DNA from: Betaproteobacteria bacterium SCN1
GTDB taxonomy: Bacteria; Pseudomonadota; Gammaproteobacteria; Burkholderiales; Thiobacillaceae
Direction: 5' to 3'
DNA length: 64,000 nucleotides
Assembly (NCBI GenBank): GCA_008923315.1
Contig: WBSF01000009.1
Span: forward strand, 496,001 to 560,000
Shown in pieces: positions 1 to 10,065 of the stretch. Numbering within the stretch: the first letter of the stretch is position 1; each line of letters opens with the position of its first letter. A program made the position numbers and the translations under genes. The notes under the pieces are model-generated. The model had not been told where the DNA came from. It worked only from the letters and a program-made list of their open reading frames with translations, and ran no database searches.

Positions 1-174
1 GCCATCCGCCATGCCCAGCAGAACGATGGCAGTGGCCAGCTGCGCCAGCGTGAAGGCCAGCGCGATCACGCCCCGGCGCCGGTGGTGCGGCTCGCTGAAA
101 AACAGCAGCAGGGCGCCGGCCACCAGCGGCAGCAGGATCGGCAGGACGGGCAGATGCTGTTGCCAGCCGGTCAT
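1..174 (-). CDS. mnhD: Na+/H+ antiporter subunit D, N-terminal fragment
   Basis: Only the first 58 codons lie in the window; the gene runs off the left edge. The visible chain starts MTGWQQHLPVLPILLPLVAG, followed by a second hydrophobic segment after FSEPHHRRRG. That is the start of an MrpD/MnhD (NuoN/NuoM-like) membrane subunit of the Mrp cation/proton antiporter. I chose the ATG at 174 because an ATG further upstream at 227 is closed by a stop after 18 codons. It lies 52 bp downstream of mnhC on the same strand, in the conserved A(B)-C-D order. The assignment rests on operon order plus the hydrophobic N-terminus. Confidence 0.82.
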   Translation of the reverse strand, partial: MTGWQQHLPVLPILLPLVAGALLLFFSEPHHRRRGVIALAFTLAQLATAIVLLGMADG

Positions 175-226
175 GCGCGTCTCGCGGGGCGGGAGGAGGA
201 ATAACGGGAGACGGTTCTGCGGGGCA

Positions 227-574
227 TCATTCTCTTTCCGGCTCGCGGCCGTCGACGTGGTCGGTTCCGGTCAGCCCGCGCGAAGCGAGCAGCACGACCA
301 GAAACAGGGCGGTGGTGGCGAATCCGATGACGATGGCCGTCAGGACCAGCGCCTGCGGCACGGGATCGGCGTACAGGGCGGGGTCCGCGCCCAGCGCCGG
401 GTCGAGCACTGGCGCCGCGCCGCTGCGCAGGCGGCCCATGCCGAAAATGAACAGGTTGACCGCATAGCCCAGGAGCGCCAGCCCCATGATCACCTGGAAG
501 GTGCGGGGGCGCAGCAACAGGTAGATGCCCGAGCCGGCGAGCACGCCGATGGCGGCGGCGAATACGAGTTCCAT
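227..574 (-). CDS. mnhC: Na+/H+ antiporter subunit C
   Basis: This is a 115-residue NuoK-like membrane protein with three hydrophobic segments, beginning [21 protein letters not shown] and containing the MGLALLGYAVNLFIF stretch typical of MrpC/MnhC. It is part of the inner-membrane Mrp complex that exchanges Na+ for H+. Its ATG overlaps the TGA of the fused mnhA/B gene (ATGA), so translation is probably coupled. The NuoK-like length and the position between mnhA and mnhD make the call secure. Confidence 0.92.
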   Translation of the reverse strand: MELVFAAAIGVLAGSGIYLLLRPRTFQVIMGLALLGYAVNLFIFGMGRLRSGAAPVLDPALGADPALYADPVPQALVLTAIVIGFATTALFLVVLLASRGLTGTDHVDGREPERE

Positions 575-3465
575 CAGTGGCTCCCTTCCCGGATGCGGGT
601 GTGATGTGCGCGCAGCGATTGGTGGGCGATGGCGATCAGCATCAGCACCGTGGCGCCGACCACCACCATGTAGACCCCCACGTCGAACAGCAGCACGCTC
701 GACAGATGCAGGTCGCCGAAAAGCGGCACCGTGCCGTGCCAGGCCTGGCTGGTGAGGAAAGGCGCGCCCGCCAGCCCGGCGCCGACGCCGGCGGCGGCGG
801 CGGCGAGCAGGCCGGTGGACAGCCAGGTCAGCGGGTGCAGGCGCAGATGGGATTCGACCCAGACGGTGCCGCCCACGATGTATTGCAGCAGCAGCGCGGT
901 GGCGAGCACGAGGCCGCCGACGAAGCCGCCGCCCGGCGCGTTGTGGCCGCGCAGCAGGAAGTACAGCGAGACAATGAGGGCCAATGGCAGCAGCAGGCGG
1001 ACCAGCACGGCGGGCAGCATCATGTGGCCGGCCGGCAGCGCAGCGGCCGGGTCGGGCATGCGTTCGGCTTCGCTGCCCAGGCCGGCGTCCTGTTCGCGCT
1101 GCTGGTTGGGCAGGGGGATGCTTTCCGGCGCGGGGCGGAAGCGCCGCAGCAGGGCGTAGACCGTGAGCGCGACGATGCCGAGGACGGTGATTTCGCCAAA
1201 GGTGTCGAAGCCGCGGAAGTCGACCAGGATCACGTTCACCACGTTGAGCCCGCCGCCCAGCGGCAGGGCGTGCTCGACGAAATACGGCGAGATGCCGTCC
1301 GGTCCGGGTCGGGTCAGCACGGCATAGGTGAGCACGGCCAGCCCGAGTCCGCTCGTGGCGGCCAGCGCGATGTCGCGCAGGCGCCGCATGCGCGCGCGCG
1401 CGGTGTCCCGTTGCAGCCGCGCGTAGTGCTCCTCGCGGCGCGGCAGCCAGCGCAGGCCGAGCAGGATGAGCACCGCGGTGACCACTTCGACCGTGAGCTG
1501 GGTCAGCGCCAGATCGGGGGCGGACAGCCAGACGAAGGTGAGGCTGGTGGCGAGTCCGGCGCCGCCGGACAGGATCAGCGCGGCGAGCCGGTGGTACTTG
1601 GCCTGCCAGGCGACGGCCAGCGCGCAGACCGCGCCGACCAGCCACAGCAGTACGAAGGCCGGCGGCGCCGGCGTCGTCGGGCGCGTGCCCCAGGCCAGAC
1701 CGTGTTCGAGCGCGGGCAGCAGCGTGCCGCCGAGCGCGACGCCGAAGACCGCCAGCAGTTGCGTCTGCAGGCGGGTCGAGGTCAGGCGGGCAAGCAGGCG
1801 CGAGGCGAACCGGGTCAGTGCCAGCAGGCTTCCGTCGAACAGGCGCTTGCCATCGATGCGTTCGAGCAGCGGCACCGTCTCGCTGGCACGCCAGAGAAAC
1901 GCCCGATAGAGCGCGATACCCCCGACCAGGGCGGCGACGCTCATGAAAAGCGGCAGGTTGAGGCCGTGCCAGACCGCCAGGCTGTAGTGCGGCGCCTCAC
2001 CGCCGAGGATCGCGTCGGTGGCCAGCCGCAGGAACAGGCCGACGGTCAGTTCGGGAAAGATGCCGACCAGCACGCAGGCGGTGACCAGCAGCATGCTCGG
2101 CAGCAGCATCCAGCGCGTCGGCTCGTGGGGCGCGTGCGGCAGATCGCTTGCCGGCGGCCCGAAGAAGACCTGGTGGATGAAGCGCAGGGAATAGGCCACG
2201 CTGAACATGCCGGCCAGCGTGGCCATCAGCGGCAGGGCGATGCGTTGCCAGTCGGGCCGGTCGAGGAACACGGTTTCGGAGAAGAACATTTCTTTCGACA
2301 GGAAACCGTTCAGCAGCGGGACGCCAGCCATCGCGGCGGCGGCCACCATTGCCAGCGTGGCGGTGATCGGCATGGCGCGGTACAGGCCCGAGAGCCGCTG
2401 CAGGTTGCGCGTGCCGGTTTCGTGGTCGACGATGCCGGCGGCCATGAACAGCGAGGCCTTGAAGGTCGCATGGTTGAAGATGTGGAACACGGCGGCGACC
2501 AGCGCCAGCGGGCTGTTCATGCCCAGCAGCAGGGTGATCAGGCCGAGATGGCTGATCGTCGAATAGGCGAGCACGCCCTTCATGTCCTGCTGGAAAATCG
2601 CCAGATAGCCGCCGATCACCAGCGTCGCCAGGCCGGCGCCGCCGACGATCCAGAACCAGAGATCCGTGCCGGCCAGCACCGGCCACAGCCGCGCCAGCAG
2701 GAACACCCCGGCTTTCACCATCGTGGCCGAATGCAGATAGGCCGATACCGGCGTGGGCGCTGCCATCGCGTGCGGCAGCCAGAAGTGGAAGGGAAACTGG
2801 GCGCTCTTGGTCAGCGCGCCCAGCGCGATCAGGGCCAGAGCCAGCGGATACCAGGCATGGGTCTGGACGGTCTCGCGGGCGGCCAGCACGGTGTCCAGAT
2901 CGTAGCCGCCGGCCATGTGGCCGAGCAGCAGCACGCCGCCGAGCAGGGCGAGGCCGCCGGCGCCGGTGACCGTGAGCGCCATGCGCGCGCCCTGTCGCGC
3001 ATCGGCGCGGTGATGCCAGTAGGCGATCAGCATGAACGAGGCTAGGCTGGTCAGCTCCCAGAACATCGCCATCTGGATCAGGTTGCCCGACAGCACGATG
3101 CCGAGCATGGCGCCCATGAAGGCAAGGAAGAAGGAAAAAAAGCGCGGCACCGGATCGTCCGGCGACATGTAATAGCGCGCGTATACCACCACCAGTGTGC
3201 CCATGCCGGTGATCAGCAGCGCGAACAGCCAGGCGAAGCCGTCCATGCGCAGATAGAAATCGAGCCCCAGCGCGGGCATCCAGGGGATCGTCACCCGGAG
3301 CACGCCTTCGGCGGCCACCTGCGGGTACAGGCTGGCGACGAGCGCGGCGGCGACGAACGCGACCGTGCCGGCCAGCCAGGCCTCGGCGTTGCGCGCGTTC
3401 GAGGGCAGCAGGGCCGCGCACAGGCTGCCGAGAAAGGGGAGCAAAAGGATGAGTATCAACGTCAT
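574..3465 (-). CDS. mnhA: Fused MrpA-MrpB subunit of Na+/H+ antiporter
   Basis: The product is a 963-residue polytopic membrane protein. Residues 1 to about 480 form a NuoL/ND5-like proton-channel domain, with the conserved stretches [26 protein letters not shown] and [12 protein letters not shown]. The following region holds the C-terminal MrpA helices. From about residue 690 an MrpB-like domain follows ([20 protein letters not shown], then [15 protein letters not shown]). In many Gram-positive Mrp operons A and B are separate genes; the fused AB form is characteristic of proteobacterial group 2 (Pha/Sha) systems. It exchanges Na+ (or K+) for protons in alkaline or salty conditions. It is the first gene of the operon and is divergent from tamA, with 124 bp between the two starts. 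Confidence 0.94.
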   Translation of the reverse strand: MTLILILLLPFLGSLCAALLPSNARNAEAWLAGTVAFVAAALVASLYPQVAAEGVLRVTIPWMPALGLDFYLRMDGFAWLFALLITGMGTLVVVYARYYMSPDDPVPRFFSFFLAFMGAMLGIVLSGNLIQMAMFWELTSLASFMLIAYWHHRADARQGARMALTVTGAGGLALLGGVLLLGHMAGGYDLDTVLAARETVQTHAWYPLALALIALGALTKSAQFPFHFWLPHAMAAPTPVSAYLHSATMVKAGVFLLARLWPVLAGTDLWFWIVGGAGLATLVIGGYLAIFQQDMKGVLAYSTISHLGLITLLLGMNSPLALVAAVFHIFNHATFKASLFMAAGIVDHETGTRNLQRLSGLYRAMPITATLAMVAAAAMAGVPLLNGFLSKEMFFSETVFLDRPDWQRIALPLMATLAGMFSVAYSLRFIHQVFFGPPASDLPHAPHEPTRWMLLPSMLLVTACVLVGIFPELTVGLFLRLATDAILGGEAPHYSLAVWHGLNLPLFMSVAALVGGIALYRAFLWRASETVPLLERIDGKRLFDGSLLALTRFASRLLARLTSTRLQTQLLAVFGVALGGTLLPALEHGLAWGTRPTTPAPPAFVLLWLVGAVCALAVAWQAKYHRLAALILSGGAGLATSLTFVWLSAPDLALTQLTVEVVTAVLILLGLRWLPRREEHYARLQRDTARARMRRLRDIALAATSGLGLAVLTYAVLTRPGPDGISPYFVEHALPLGGGLNVVNVILVDFRGFDTFGEITVLGIVALTVYALLRRFRPAPESIPLPNQQREQDAGLGSEAERMPDPAAALPAGHMMLPAVLVRLLLPLALIVSLYFLLRGHNAPGGGFVGGLVLATALLLQYIVGGTVWVESHLRLHPLTWLSTGLLAAAAAGVGAGLAGAPFLTSQAWHGTVPLFGDLHLSSVLLFDVGVYMVVVGATVLMLIAIAHQSLRAHHTRIREGSH

Positions 3466-3530
3466 GTCGTCGAGTTTACCGAAGGCCGCGCATTTCGCAC
3501 CGGCCGAAAACAGGGGGCAGGCCGCGGGCT

Positions 3531-3559
3531 TTGCTGCACACGGCCCGGCCCCATAGAAT
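3531..3559 (+). promoter_or_regulatory. Possible tamA promoter
   Basis: TTGCTG at 3531-3536 and TAGAAT at 3554-3559 are separated by 17 bp, 30 bp before the tamA start. The -10 matches five of six consensus bases; the -35 keeps only the TTG. The same TAGAAT form is seen before rplU in this window. Confidence 0.35.
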
Positions 3560-3589
3560 GCCCTGACGCACTGTCACCACCCCCCGATC

Positions 3590-5311
3590 TTGTCCGTCCG
3601 TCTCGTCTTTCCATTCCTGCTGCTCGCCGCGTCGATCGCCTTGCCCGCGCATGCGCTCACGGTCGAGGTGGTGGCGCCGGATGAGCTGAAAACCCTGCTG
3701 CTGCGCCATCTGGAGGCAGCCCGCGCCGCGCGTCTGGGAGACACCTTCGACGCGGACGAGTTCACGCGCCTGCAGCGGCAGAGCGACGAGACTGCGCGCG
3801 ATCTGCTGGCGACGGAGGGCTATTTTTCGCCGCAGGTGTCGAGCACGTTCGCGGGCGAGACCCTGCGCTACGTCGTCGAGCCCGGCCCGCGCACGCAGGT
3901 GCGTTCGATCAAGCTGCGATTTGCCGGTGCCCTGGCGGACGAAGCGGACGGCCGGCTGCGCGCCCGGCTCGAACGCGGATTTGCGTTGCAGCCGGGCATG
4001 CCTTTCCGCCAGGCGGACTGGGATACGGCGAAGGCCTCGGCCGTGGCGCCGCTGCTCGCGGGGCGCTATCTGGCCGCACATGTGTCGGCCAGCGAGGCAC
4101 GCATCGATCCGGCCACGCACAGCGCCGATCTCGACGTGACGGTGGACAGCGGCCCGGCCTTCTTCTACGGCCAGCCGCGCATCGTCGGCGTCGAACGCTA
4201 TCCGGAATCCATCGCCCGGCATCTCAATCCGGCCCGCCCGGGCCAGCCGGTGCGCCAGCAGGATCTGCTCGACTATCAGGCCGCGCTGGAGTCGAGCGGC
4301 TATTTCAGCCAGGCCGTGGTCCGCATCGATCCCGATCCCGCGCAGGCCGCCGCCGCGCCGCTGGTGGTCGAAGTGACCGAGCGGCCGGAAAAATTGCTCA
4401 GTCTGGGCGCGGGCGTGAGCACGGATACCGGCGCGCGGGTACAGGCCACCTGGCTGGCGCGCGACATCGCCGACAGGGGCCTGCGGCTCAAGCTCGACGG
4501 CAAGCTGGAAACCCGCAGTCAGAGCGCGGCGGCCGAGCTGGCCTGGCCGCAGAATGCCAAGGGCTACGTCAACAGCCTCGCTGCGCAGATGAAGCGCGAG
4601 GACATCGAGGGGCAGGAGACGCGCACGTCGCTCCTGGCGGCCAAGCGCACGCGCACGCGCGGCCAGATCGAGACCGCGATCACGCTGCAGTACCAGACCG
4701 AAACGCAGCAGGTGGGCGGCGTGGTCGACGCGCGCAATCAGGCGCTGTCGGCCAACTATGCGTGGACGCGGCGCGCGATCGGCCGCGCCTTCTACCCGCG
4801 CGACGGCCATGTGCTGACGCTGCAGGTCGGCGGTGCGGCCGAAGGCCTGCTGTCCGATACCAGTTTCCTGCGCCTGTACGGCCGCCATACCCAGTACGTG
4901 CGCCTGGGACGCGACGACCGGCTGGTGCTGCGCGTCGAGGGCGGCGCAGTGCTGGCCGACACGCGCGACGGCATTCCCACCGATTTTCTGTTCCGCGCCG
5001 GCGGCGACAACTCGGTGCGCGGCTATGCCTACCAGAGTCTGGGGCGCACGCTGATCGGCGGCGTTGCCTCGGTGCGCTATCTCGCCACCGGCAGCGTCGA
5101 ATACAACCACTTTTTCACCCGCGACTGGGGGATGGCGCTATTCGTCGACGCAGGCGACGCAGCGGATGCGCCGGGCAGCCTGTCGCCGGTGTTCGGCTAC
5201 GGCGCGGGTGCGCGCTACCGTTCGCCGGTCGGCCCGGTCAACCTCGACGTCGCCTACGGCCAGGACACCGGCCAGTTCCGTCTGCACTTTTCGCTGGGGG
5301 TGTCGTTTTGA
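3590..5311 (+). CDS. tamA: Outer-membrane translocation and assembly protein TamA
   Basis: A 573-residue Omp85-superfamily protein. A signal peptide (about residues 1-22, ending PAHA) precedes roughly 230 residues of POTRA-type repeats (for example VRSIKLRFAGAL and YGQPRIVGVERYP). A C-terminal 16-strand barrel follows, with FRAGGDNSVRGYAY (the RGY lid motif) and a terminal phenylalanine (LHFSLGVSF) recognised by the BAM machinery. It works with TamB in moving proteins or lipids to the outer membrane. The start is TTG at 3590; no in-frame ATG precedes the signal peptide. Its stop codon overlaps the TTG start of tamB, the usual tamAB pairing. Confidence 0.93.
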   Translation: MSVRLVFPFLLLAASIALPAHALTVEVVAPDELKTLLLRHLEAARAARLGDTFDADEFTRLQRQSDETARDLLATEGYFSPQVSSTFAGETLRYVVEPGPRTQVRSIKLRFAGALADEADGRLRARLERGFALQPGMPFRQADWDTAKASAVAPLLAGRYLAAHVSASEARIDPATHSADLDVTVDSGPAFFYGQPRIVGVERYPESIARHLNPARPGQPVRQQDLLDYQAALESSGYFSQAVVRIDPDPAQAAAAPLVVEVTERPEKLLSLGAGVSTDTGARVQATWLARDIADRGLRLKLDGKLETRSQSAAAELAWPQNAKGYVNSLAAQMKREDIEGQETRTSLLAAKRTRTRGQIETAITLQYQTETQQVGGVVDARNQALSANYAWTRRAIGRAFYPRDGHVLTLQVGGAAEGLLSDTSFLRLYGRHTQYVRLGRDDRLVLRVEGGAVLADTRDGIPTDFLFRAGGDNSVRGYAYQSLGRTLIGGVASVRYLATGSVEYNHFFTRDWGMALFVDAGDAADAPGSLSPVFGYGAGARYRSPVGPVNLDVAYGQDTGQFRLHFSLGVSF

Positions 5312-8300
5312 GGCGGTGGCTGCGCTGGACGCTCGTGTTGACGGCAATGCTCGGCACGCTGGTCGCGGCGGGCGCCTATCTGGTGGCCACGCCGTCCGGT
5401 TTCCAGGCCCTGGCGCGCGCGGCCGTCGCCCTGTCGGGCGGGCGGCTTGCGATCGAGGGCGCCGAAGGCACCCTGGCCGGATCGTTCCGCATCCGGCAGT
5501 TGCGGCTCGACACCGCCACCCAGCGCATCGCGCTCGACGAACTGCGCGTCGACTGGCGACCGCGTGCCCTGCGGCGGGGCCTGGTTGACGTCGATCTCCT
5601 TGCCGCGCGCACCCTGCACATCACGGTTATCCAGCCGGACGACACACCGGCCGAAGCGCCGGCCAGCCTGCGCACACCGCTCGACGTGCGCGTGCGCGCC
5701 GTCGATCTTGCCCGCTTTGCGCGCACCGATCCGGGAGGGGCGACGTTCGAGATCACCGGACTGCGCGCCGCGCTCGACGGGCGGGGCGACCGCTGGCGGC
5801 TGGAGGGCGTGACCGCGGTCACGCCCTGGGCCGAGGCGACCGCCGCGCTCGAACTGGACAAGGATGCACCGTTCGCTCTGGCGGGCCATGTCGCGGCGGT
5901 GCGTGCCGAACCGCTGCCGGTCGAGGCGCGTGCCGGTTTCAAGGGCACGCTGCTGGCTCCGCAGTTTGATGTCGAGGCCGGTGCCGGAGACATGCGCTTC
6001 ATCGCGCGCGGCGAGGCGGCGCCGTTTGCCCGCACGCCGCTGGTCAGCCTGCTCGTTGCGGGCGAGGGCATCGACCCGCGCCGCTTCGCGCCGGACGCGC
6101 CGGCGGCGGATTTCGCATTCTCCGGCGTGTTCGAGGGCCGGCCCGGCGCGCGCGCGTTCGGCAGCTTCAGTCTCGCCAACCGGCTGCCGGGCCGGCTCGA
6201 CCGCCAGCGCCTGCCGCTGGTCGCCCTGACCGGCGCAGTGCTGGGCGATGCCGGGCGGGCCGACTTCAGCGACCTCGTCGTCGACCTGGGCGGCTTCGGC
6301 CGACTGGCCGGGCAGGGCACATGGCGCGATGGCCTGTTTGCGCTCGCGCTCGACGGCCTGCGGCTCGATCTCGCCGGCCTGCATCGCGATCTGGCGCGCA
6401 CCCGGCTCGATGCGCATCTCGAACTGACGGGCGACGCCGAGCGCCAGACCCTGAGCGGCACGCTGAAGGAAAGCTGGGGGCAGGGCCGTTTCAGCCTGCT
6501 GCACGCGGACCGCGTGCTGGCGCTGACCGAGGCAGACTTCGCGGGCGCGGCCGGGCGCCTTGTCGCGCACGGCACGCTGATGCTCGACGCCAGCCGCGCC
6601 TTCGCCCTGAATTTCGACGCGAGCCGGATCAATCCGGCGCGTTTCGGCGCCTTTCCGCACGGCCGGCTGAATGCGCGCGGCGAGGCGAGCGGCGCGCTTG
6701 CGCCGTCGCCGATGCTGGACGTGCGGCTGAGTCTGCCGCCAGGCGAGCTCGAAGGCCGGCCGGTGCGCGGCGAGGCGACGCTGCGCTACGCCGACGCGCA
6801 TCTGGCCGACGCCGACGCCGATCTCGATCTGGCCGGCAATCGGGTGCGTGCCAAGGGCGCGTGGGGGCGTGATGGTGACCGGCTCAACTGGGATGTCGAC
6901 GCCCCCGCGCTGGCGCGCCTGAATCTCGGCCTGGCCGGCCGGCTGACGAGCCAGGGCAGTCTGTCCGGCCGGCCCGATGCGCCGGCGGTCGACGGACGGG
7001 CCGAGGCCAGCGGCCTGCGTCTGCCCGGCGGGATCGCGGTCGAAGCCCTGAACGCGCGCCTGAATCTGGTCGCCAGCGCGCAGGGCGCGTTCGACGGCCT
7101 GCTCGATGCGCGGGGCGTGACGGTCGCCGGCCGCGCGCTGACCCGCGCGCAGGCCACGCTCGCCGGCCGGCGCGATGCCCATGTGCTGGAACTGGACGCG
7201 CGCCTGCCGGACTGGCACGTGCGCGCCGCGCTGGCCGGCGGGCTCGATCCCGAGTCCGTCTGGCGCGGCCAGCTGCGCATGGCGGAGGTCGACGGGGCGT
7301 GGCCGGTGCGACTGCTCGCGCCCGCTGCGCTCGTGCTGTCGCGCGACAGCCAGCGGCTCGAATCGCTGACGGTCGCGCTTGCGGGTGGCCGCGTCGAGGT
7401 GGCCGAGCTGCAGCGCGACGGCGCCTCGTTCGCCACGCGCGGCACGCTCGCAGATCTGCCGCTTGCGCCGTTCGTCGCGCTGGTCGATCCGCCGCCGCCC
7501 GCCACTACCGATCTCGTCGTGTCGGGCGACTGGAACCTGAAGCTGGGCACGCAACTGAGCGGCGAAGCGCATCTGAACCGGGTGCGCGGCGACGTGCGCC
7601 TGACCGAACCGTCGCTGGCGCTGGGGCTGACGCGGCTGGCGCTGAGCCTGCGCGCGGTCGACGGCCAGGCGCAGCTGCAGGCCGAAATCGACACGCGCGA
7701 TGCCGGTCTGGCCCGTTTCGACGCGCGCGTGCCGGTCGCGGTCGAGGCCGGCGTACCCGCACTGCCGCGCACGGTGCCGCTGGCCTGGACCGCGCGCGTG
7801 AATGTGCCGGATCTGCGTGTGGCCAAACCCTTCCTGCCGGTGGGCGTGCGGGTGGACGCACGCCTCGCGGCCAACCTGGAAGGCGGCGGCAGCCTTGCCG
7901 CACCGGTCGTGAACGGTACGCTGCGTGCGGAGGCCCTGCGTTTCGCCATGCCGGAAGAAGGTATTTCGATCGAGGACGGCATCCTCGATCTCGTGCTGGC
8001 CGACGACCGCGTGCGCGTGCGCCAGGGCGAGTTCAAGGGCCGCAGCGGCCGCATCGTGGCGAGCGGCGACGCGGAATGGCGCAACCCGCGCGCGGGCCTC
8101 ACGCTCACCTTCGAACAGTTCGCCGCGACGCATCGCAGCGATCGCCGCGTGACGGTGTCCGGCGCCACGCAGCTGGCCTTCGTCGACAACCGCCTGCGCC
8201 TGACCGGCAATCTCACGGTCGATCGTGCGCGTCTCGAAATGCCCGAGGCGAGCCGGCCGACCCTGTCGGATGACGTAGTGGTCGCCGGCCGTTCGCCGCG

Positions 8301-9060
8301 CGAACCCGGTGTTGCCCGGCGTTACCCGCTCGCGCTCGATCTCACGCTGGGCCTGGGCGACGATTTCCTGTTCAAGGGCGCGGGGCTCGATGCCAGGCTC
8401 GGCGGCCGGCTGCGCGTCTATACCGCGAGCGTCGCACAGCAACCGGCCGCCGCGCCGGGCCTCCGCGCCGAGGGCGCGATCCAGGTGGCCGAGGGGCGCT
8501 ATGCCGCCTATGCGCAGACGCTCGACATCCAGCGCGGCGTGCTGCGCTTTGCCGGGCCGGTGGACAATCCGGGCCTCGACGTGCTGGCGGTACGCAAGAC
8601 GCCGACGGTCACGGCCGGGGTGCAGGTGCGCGGCACCGTGCTGCGGCCGGTGGTGACGCTGTATTCCGATCCGGCGATGCCGGATACGGAGAAGCTTTCC
8701 TGGCTGATCCTCGGCCACGGGCTCGATTCCGCCGGCCAGCAGGAATTCGTGCTGCTGCAGGTAGCGGCCGGCGCTCTGCTGAGCCAGGCCGAATCGGTCA
8801 ATTTCCAGGCCAAGCTCGCCGAGACGCTGGGCATCGACAGTTTCGACGTGCGCGCCGGCAACGGCGAGGACATCGGTACCGCCATCGTCAGCGTCGGCAA
8901 GCGCCTCTCTTCGCGTGCCACGCTGTCGTACGAGCAGAGTCTCAACGGCCTGAACCAGGTGGTGAAAGTGCTGTATCAGCTCACGTCGCGCGTGCGGTTC
9001 GAGGCGCAGGCCGGACAGCAGAGCAGTTTCGACGCCTTCTACACCTTCGAATACGATTAG
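5308..9060 (+). CDS. tamB: Translocation and assembly module protein TamB
   Basis: A 1250-residue AsmA/TamB-type bridge protein. It has an N-terminal signal anchor (WLRWTLVLTAMLGTLVAAGAYLV), a very long beta-rich middle and the C-terminal TamB domain (DUF490). That domain ends in the conserved stretch LSWLILGHGL, SYEQSLNGLNQVVKVLYQLTSRVRFEAQAG and terminal FYTFEYD. It spans the periplasm and partners with TamA. The start is TTG at 5308, overlapping the tamA stop as TTGA, with GGGGG about 6 bases upstream. The reading frame stays open far upstream inside tamA, but that part is an out-of-frame reading of tamA and was not used. Family length is about 1250-1400 residues, which agrees. Confidence 0.93.
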   Translation: MRRWLRWTLVLTAMLGTLVAAGAYLVATPSGFQALARAAVALSGGRLAIEGAEGTLAGSFRIRQLRLDTATQRIALDELRVDWRPRALRRGLVDVDLLAARTLHITVIQPDDTPAEAPASLRTPLDVRVRAVDLARFARTDPGGATFEITGLRAALDGRGDRWRLEGVTAVTPWAEATAALELDKDAPFALAGHVAAVRAEPLPVEARAGFKGTLLAPQFDVEAGAGDMRFIARGEAAPFARTPLVSLLVAGEGIDPRRFAPDAPAADFAFSGVFEGRPGARAFGSFSLANRLPGRLDRQRLPLVALTGAVLGDAGRADFSDLVVDLGGFGRLAGQGTWRDGLFALALDGLRLDLAGLHRDLARTRLDAHLELTGDAERQTLSGTLKESWGQGRFSLLHADRVLALTEADFAGAAGRLVAHGTLMLDASRAFALNFDASRINPARFGAFPHGRLNARGEASGALAPSPMLDVRLSLPPGELEGRPVRGEATLRYADAHLADADADLDLAGNRVRAKGAWGRDGDRLNWDVDAPALARLNLGLAGRLTSQGSLSGRPDAPAVDGRAEASGLRLPGGIAVEALNARLNLVASAQGAFDGLLDARGVTVAGRALTRAQATLAGRRDAHVLELDARLPDWHVRAALAGGLDPESVWRGQLRMAEVDGAWPVRLLAPAALVLSRDSQRLESLTVALAGGRVEVAELQRDGASFATRGTLADLPLAPFVALVDPPPPATTDLVVSGDWNLKLGTQLSGEAHLNRVRGDVRLTEPSLALGLTRLALSLRAVDGQAQLQAEIDTRDAGLARFDARVPVAVEAGVPALPRTVPLAWTARVNVPDLRVAKPFLPVGVRVDARLAANLEGGGSLAAPVVNGTLRAEALRFAMPEEGISIEDGILDLVLADDRVRVRQGEFKGRSGRIVASGDAEWRNPRAGLTLTFEQFAATHRSDRRVTVSGATQLAFVDNRLRLTGNLTVDRARLEMPEASRPTLSDDVVVAGRSPREPGVARRYPLALDLTLGLGDDFLFKGAGLDARLGGRLRVYTASVAQQPAAAPGLRAEGAIQVAEGRYAAYAQTLDIQRGVLRFAGPVDNPGLDVLAVRKTPTVTAGVQVRGTVLRPVVTLYSDPAMPDTEKLSWLILGHGLDSAGQQEFVLLQVAAGALLSQAESVNFQAKLAETLGIDSFDVRAGNGEDIGTAIVSVGKRLSSRATLSYEQSLNGLNQVVKVLYQLTSRVRFEAQAGQQSSFDAFYTFEYD

Positions 9061-9321
9061 GGGACGGTTCGCACCGTTTGCGTTGGCGCGGGTCAGCCTT
9101 TGGCGCAGGCCGCGTGCCGTGTCTGCACAGCGCTGACGAGCATCCCGAATCGGTCTCGCCGCAGGCGCGAAAACAGTGTGAACAGACCCTGATCGCGTCG
9201 GCACGATTCGACGGCCTGTCCCGACCCGGTTAGAATCCGGCGCATGTGTTTCGTCCGCGCATATTCAAGGTATTTCACGCGTGTCTGGTTTTCGGCGCGC
9301 ACTCCGGCGATCGGTTAAATC
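9061..9321 (+). other. Gap between tamB and surE, with possible -10
   Basis: This 261-bp gap holds no convincing gene. A TAGAAT box lies at 9231-9236 without a good -35 at the right distance, so it is only a weak candidate for the promoter of the surE-rpoS operon. A short inverted repeat (ACGGT/ACCGT) right after tamB lacks a T tract and is not a clear terminator. Confidence 0.3.
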
Positions 9322-10065
9322 ATGCGCATTCTGCTTTCCAACGACGACGGCTATTTCGCCCCCGGACTCGCCGCACTGGCGCAGGCGCTGGCGCCGTTCG
9401 CCGACGTCGCCGTGGTGGCGCCGGAACGCGACCGCAGCGGCGCCTCGAACTCGCTCACGCTCGACCGTCCGCTGATCCTGCGCCAGGCGCCAGGCGGTTT
9501 CCACTACGTCAACGGCACGCCGACCGATTGCGTGCACCTGGCGGTCACCGGCATGCTCGACCATCTGCCCGACATCGTCATCTCAGGCATCAATCACGGC
9601 GCCAACATGGGCGACGACACGATTTACTCGGGCACTGTCGCGGCCGCGACCGAAGGCTACCTGCTGGGCATTCCCTCGATCGCCATCTCGCTGGCCAGTC
9701 ACGGCGGCCGTCACTTCGACACCGCCGCGCGGGTCGCTGCCGATCTCGTACGGCGCATCCAGGCCATGCCGCCGGCCGAGCCGATGCTGCTCAACGTGAA
9801 CGTGCCGGATGTGCCGTGGGACGAACTGGGCGGCATGGGCGTGACCCGGCTGGGCAAGCGCCACAAGGCCGAATCGGTGGTGAAGACGACGAATCCGCGC
9901 GGCCAGACGGTCTACTGGGTGGGTGCGGCCGGTGCCGCGCAGGATGCCGGCGAGGGCACGGATTTCCATGCGGTGGCGAACGGCCGGGTGTCGATCACGC
10001 CGCTGCAGATGGATCTCACCCGCTACAGCCAGATGGATGGCGTGAAGTCATGGCTGAAACTCTGA
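9322..10065 (+). CDS. surE: 5'/3'-nucleotidase SurE
   Basis: A 247-residue cytoplasmic nucleoside-monophosphate phosphatase needed for stationary-phase survival. The metal-binding start [16 protein letters not shown] carries the Asp-Asp pair. The conserved [22 protein letters not shown] and [25 protein letters not shown] follow. It overlaps pcm by 16 bp and begins the classic surE-pcm-nlpD-rpoS stationary-phase cluster. Length and all motifs agree with the family. Confidence 0.97.
   Translation: MRILLSNDDGYFAPGLAALAQALAPFADVAVVAPERDRSGASNSLTLDRPLILRQAPGGFHYVNGTPTDCVHLAVTGMLDHLPDIVISGINHGANMGDDTIYSGTVAAATEGYLLGIPSIAISLASHGGRHFDTAARVAADLVRRIQAMPPAEPMLLNVNVPDVPWDELGGMGVTRLGKRHKAESVVKTTNPRGQTVYWVGAAGAAQDAGEGTDFHAVANGRVSITPLQMDLTRYSQMDGVKSWLKL

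Noticed and set aside
577-3045. An 822-residue plus-strand open frame opposite mnhA
   Set aside because: Low-complexity shadow of a membrane-protein gene; no start signal or family match.
5254-9204. A 1316-residue open frame on the minus strand opposite tamB
   Set aside because: It is rich in Arg, His, Gln and Ala with no domain, and mirrors the codon pattern of tamB. Long antisense frames are expected in DNA of this GC content.
9093-9302. A 69-residue minus-strand open frame between tamB and surE
   Set aside because: Overlaps the likely surE promoter region, has no ribosome site and no recognisable features.
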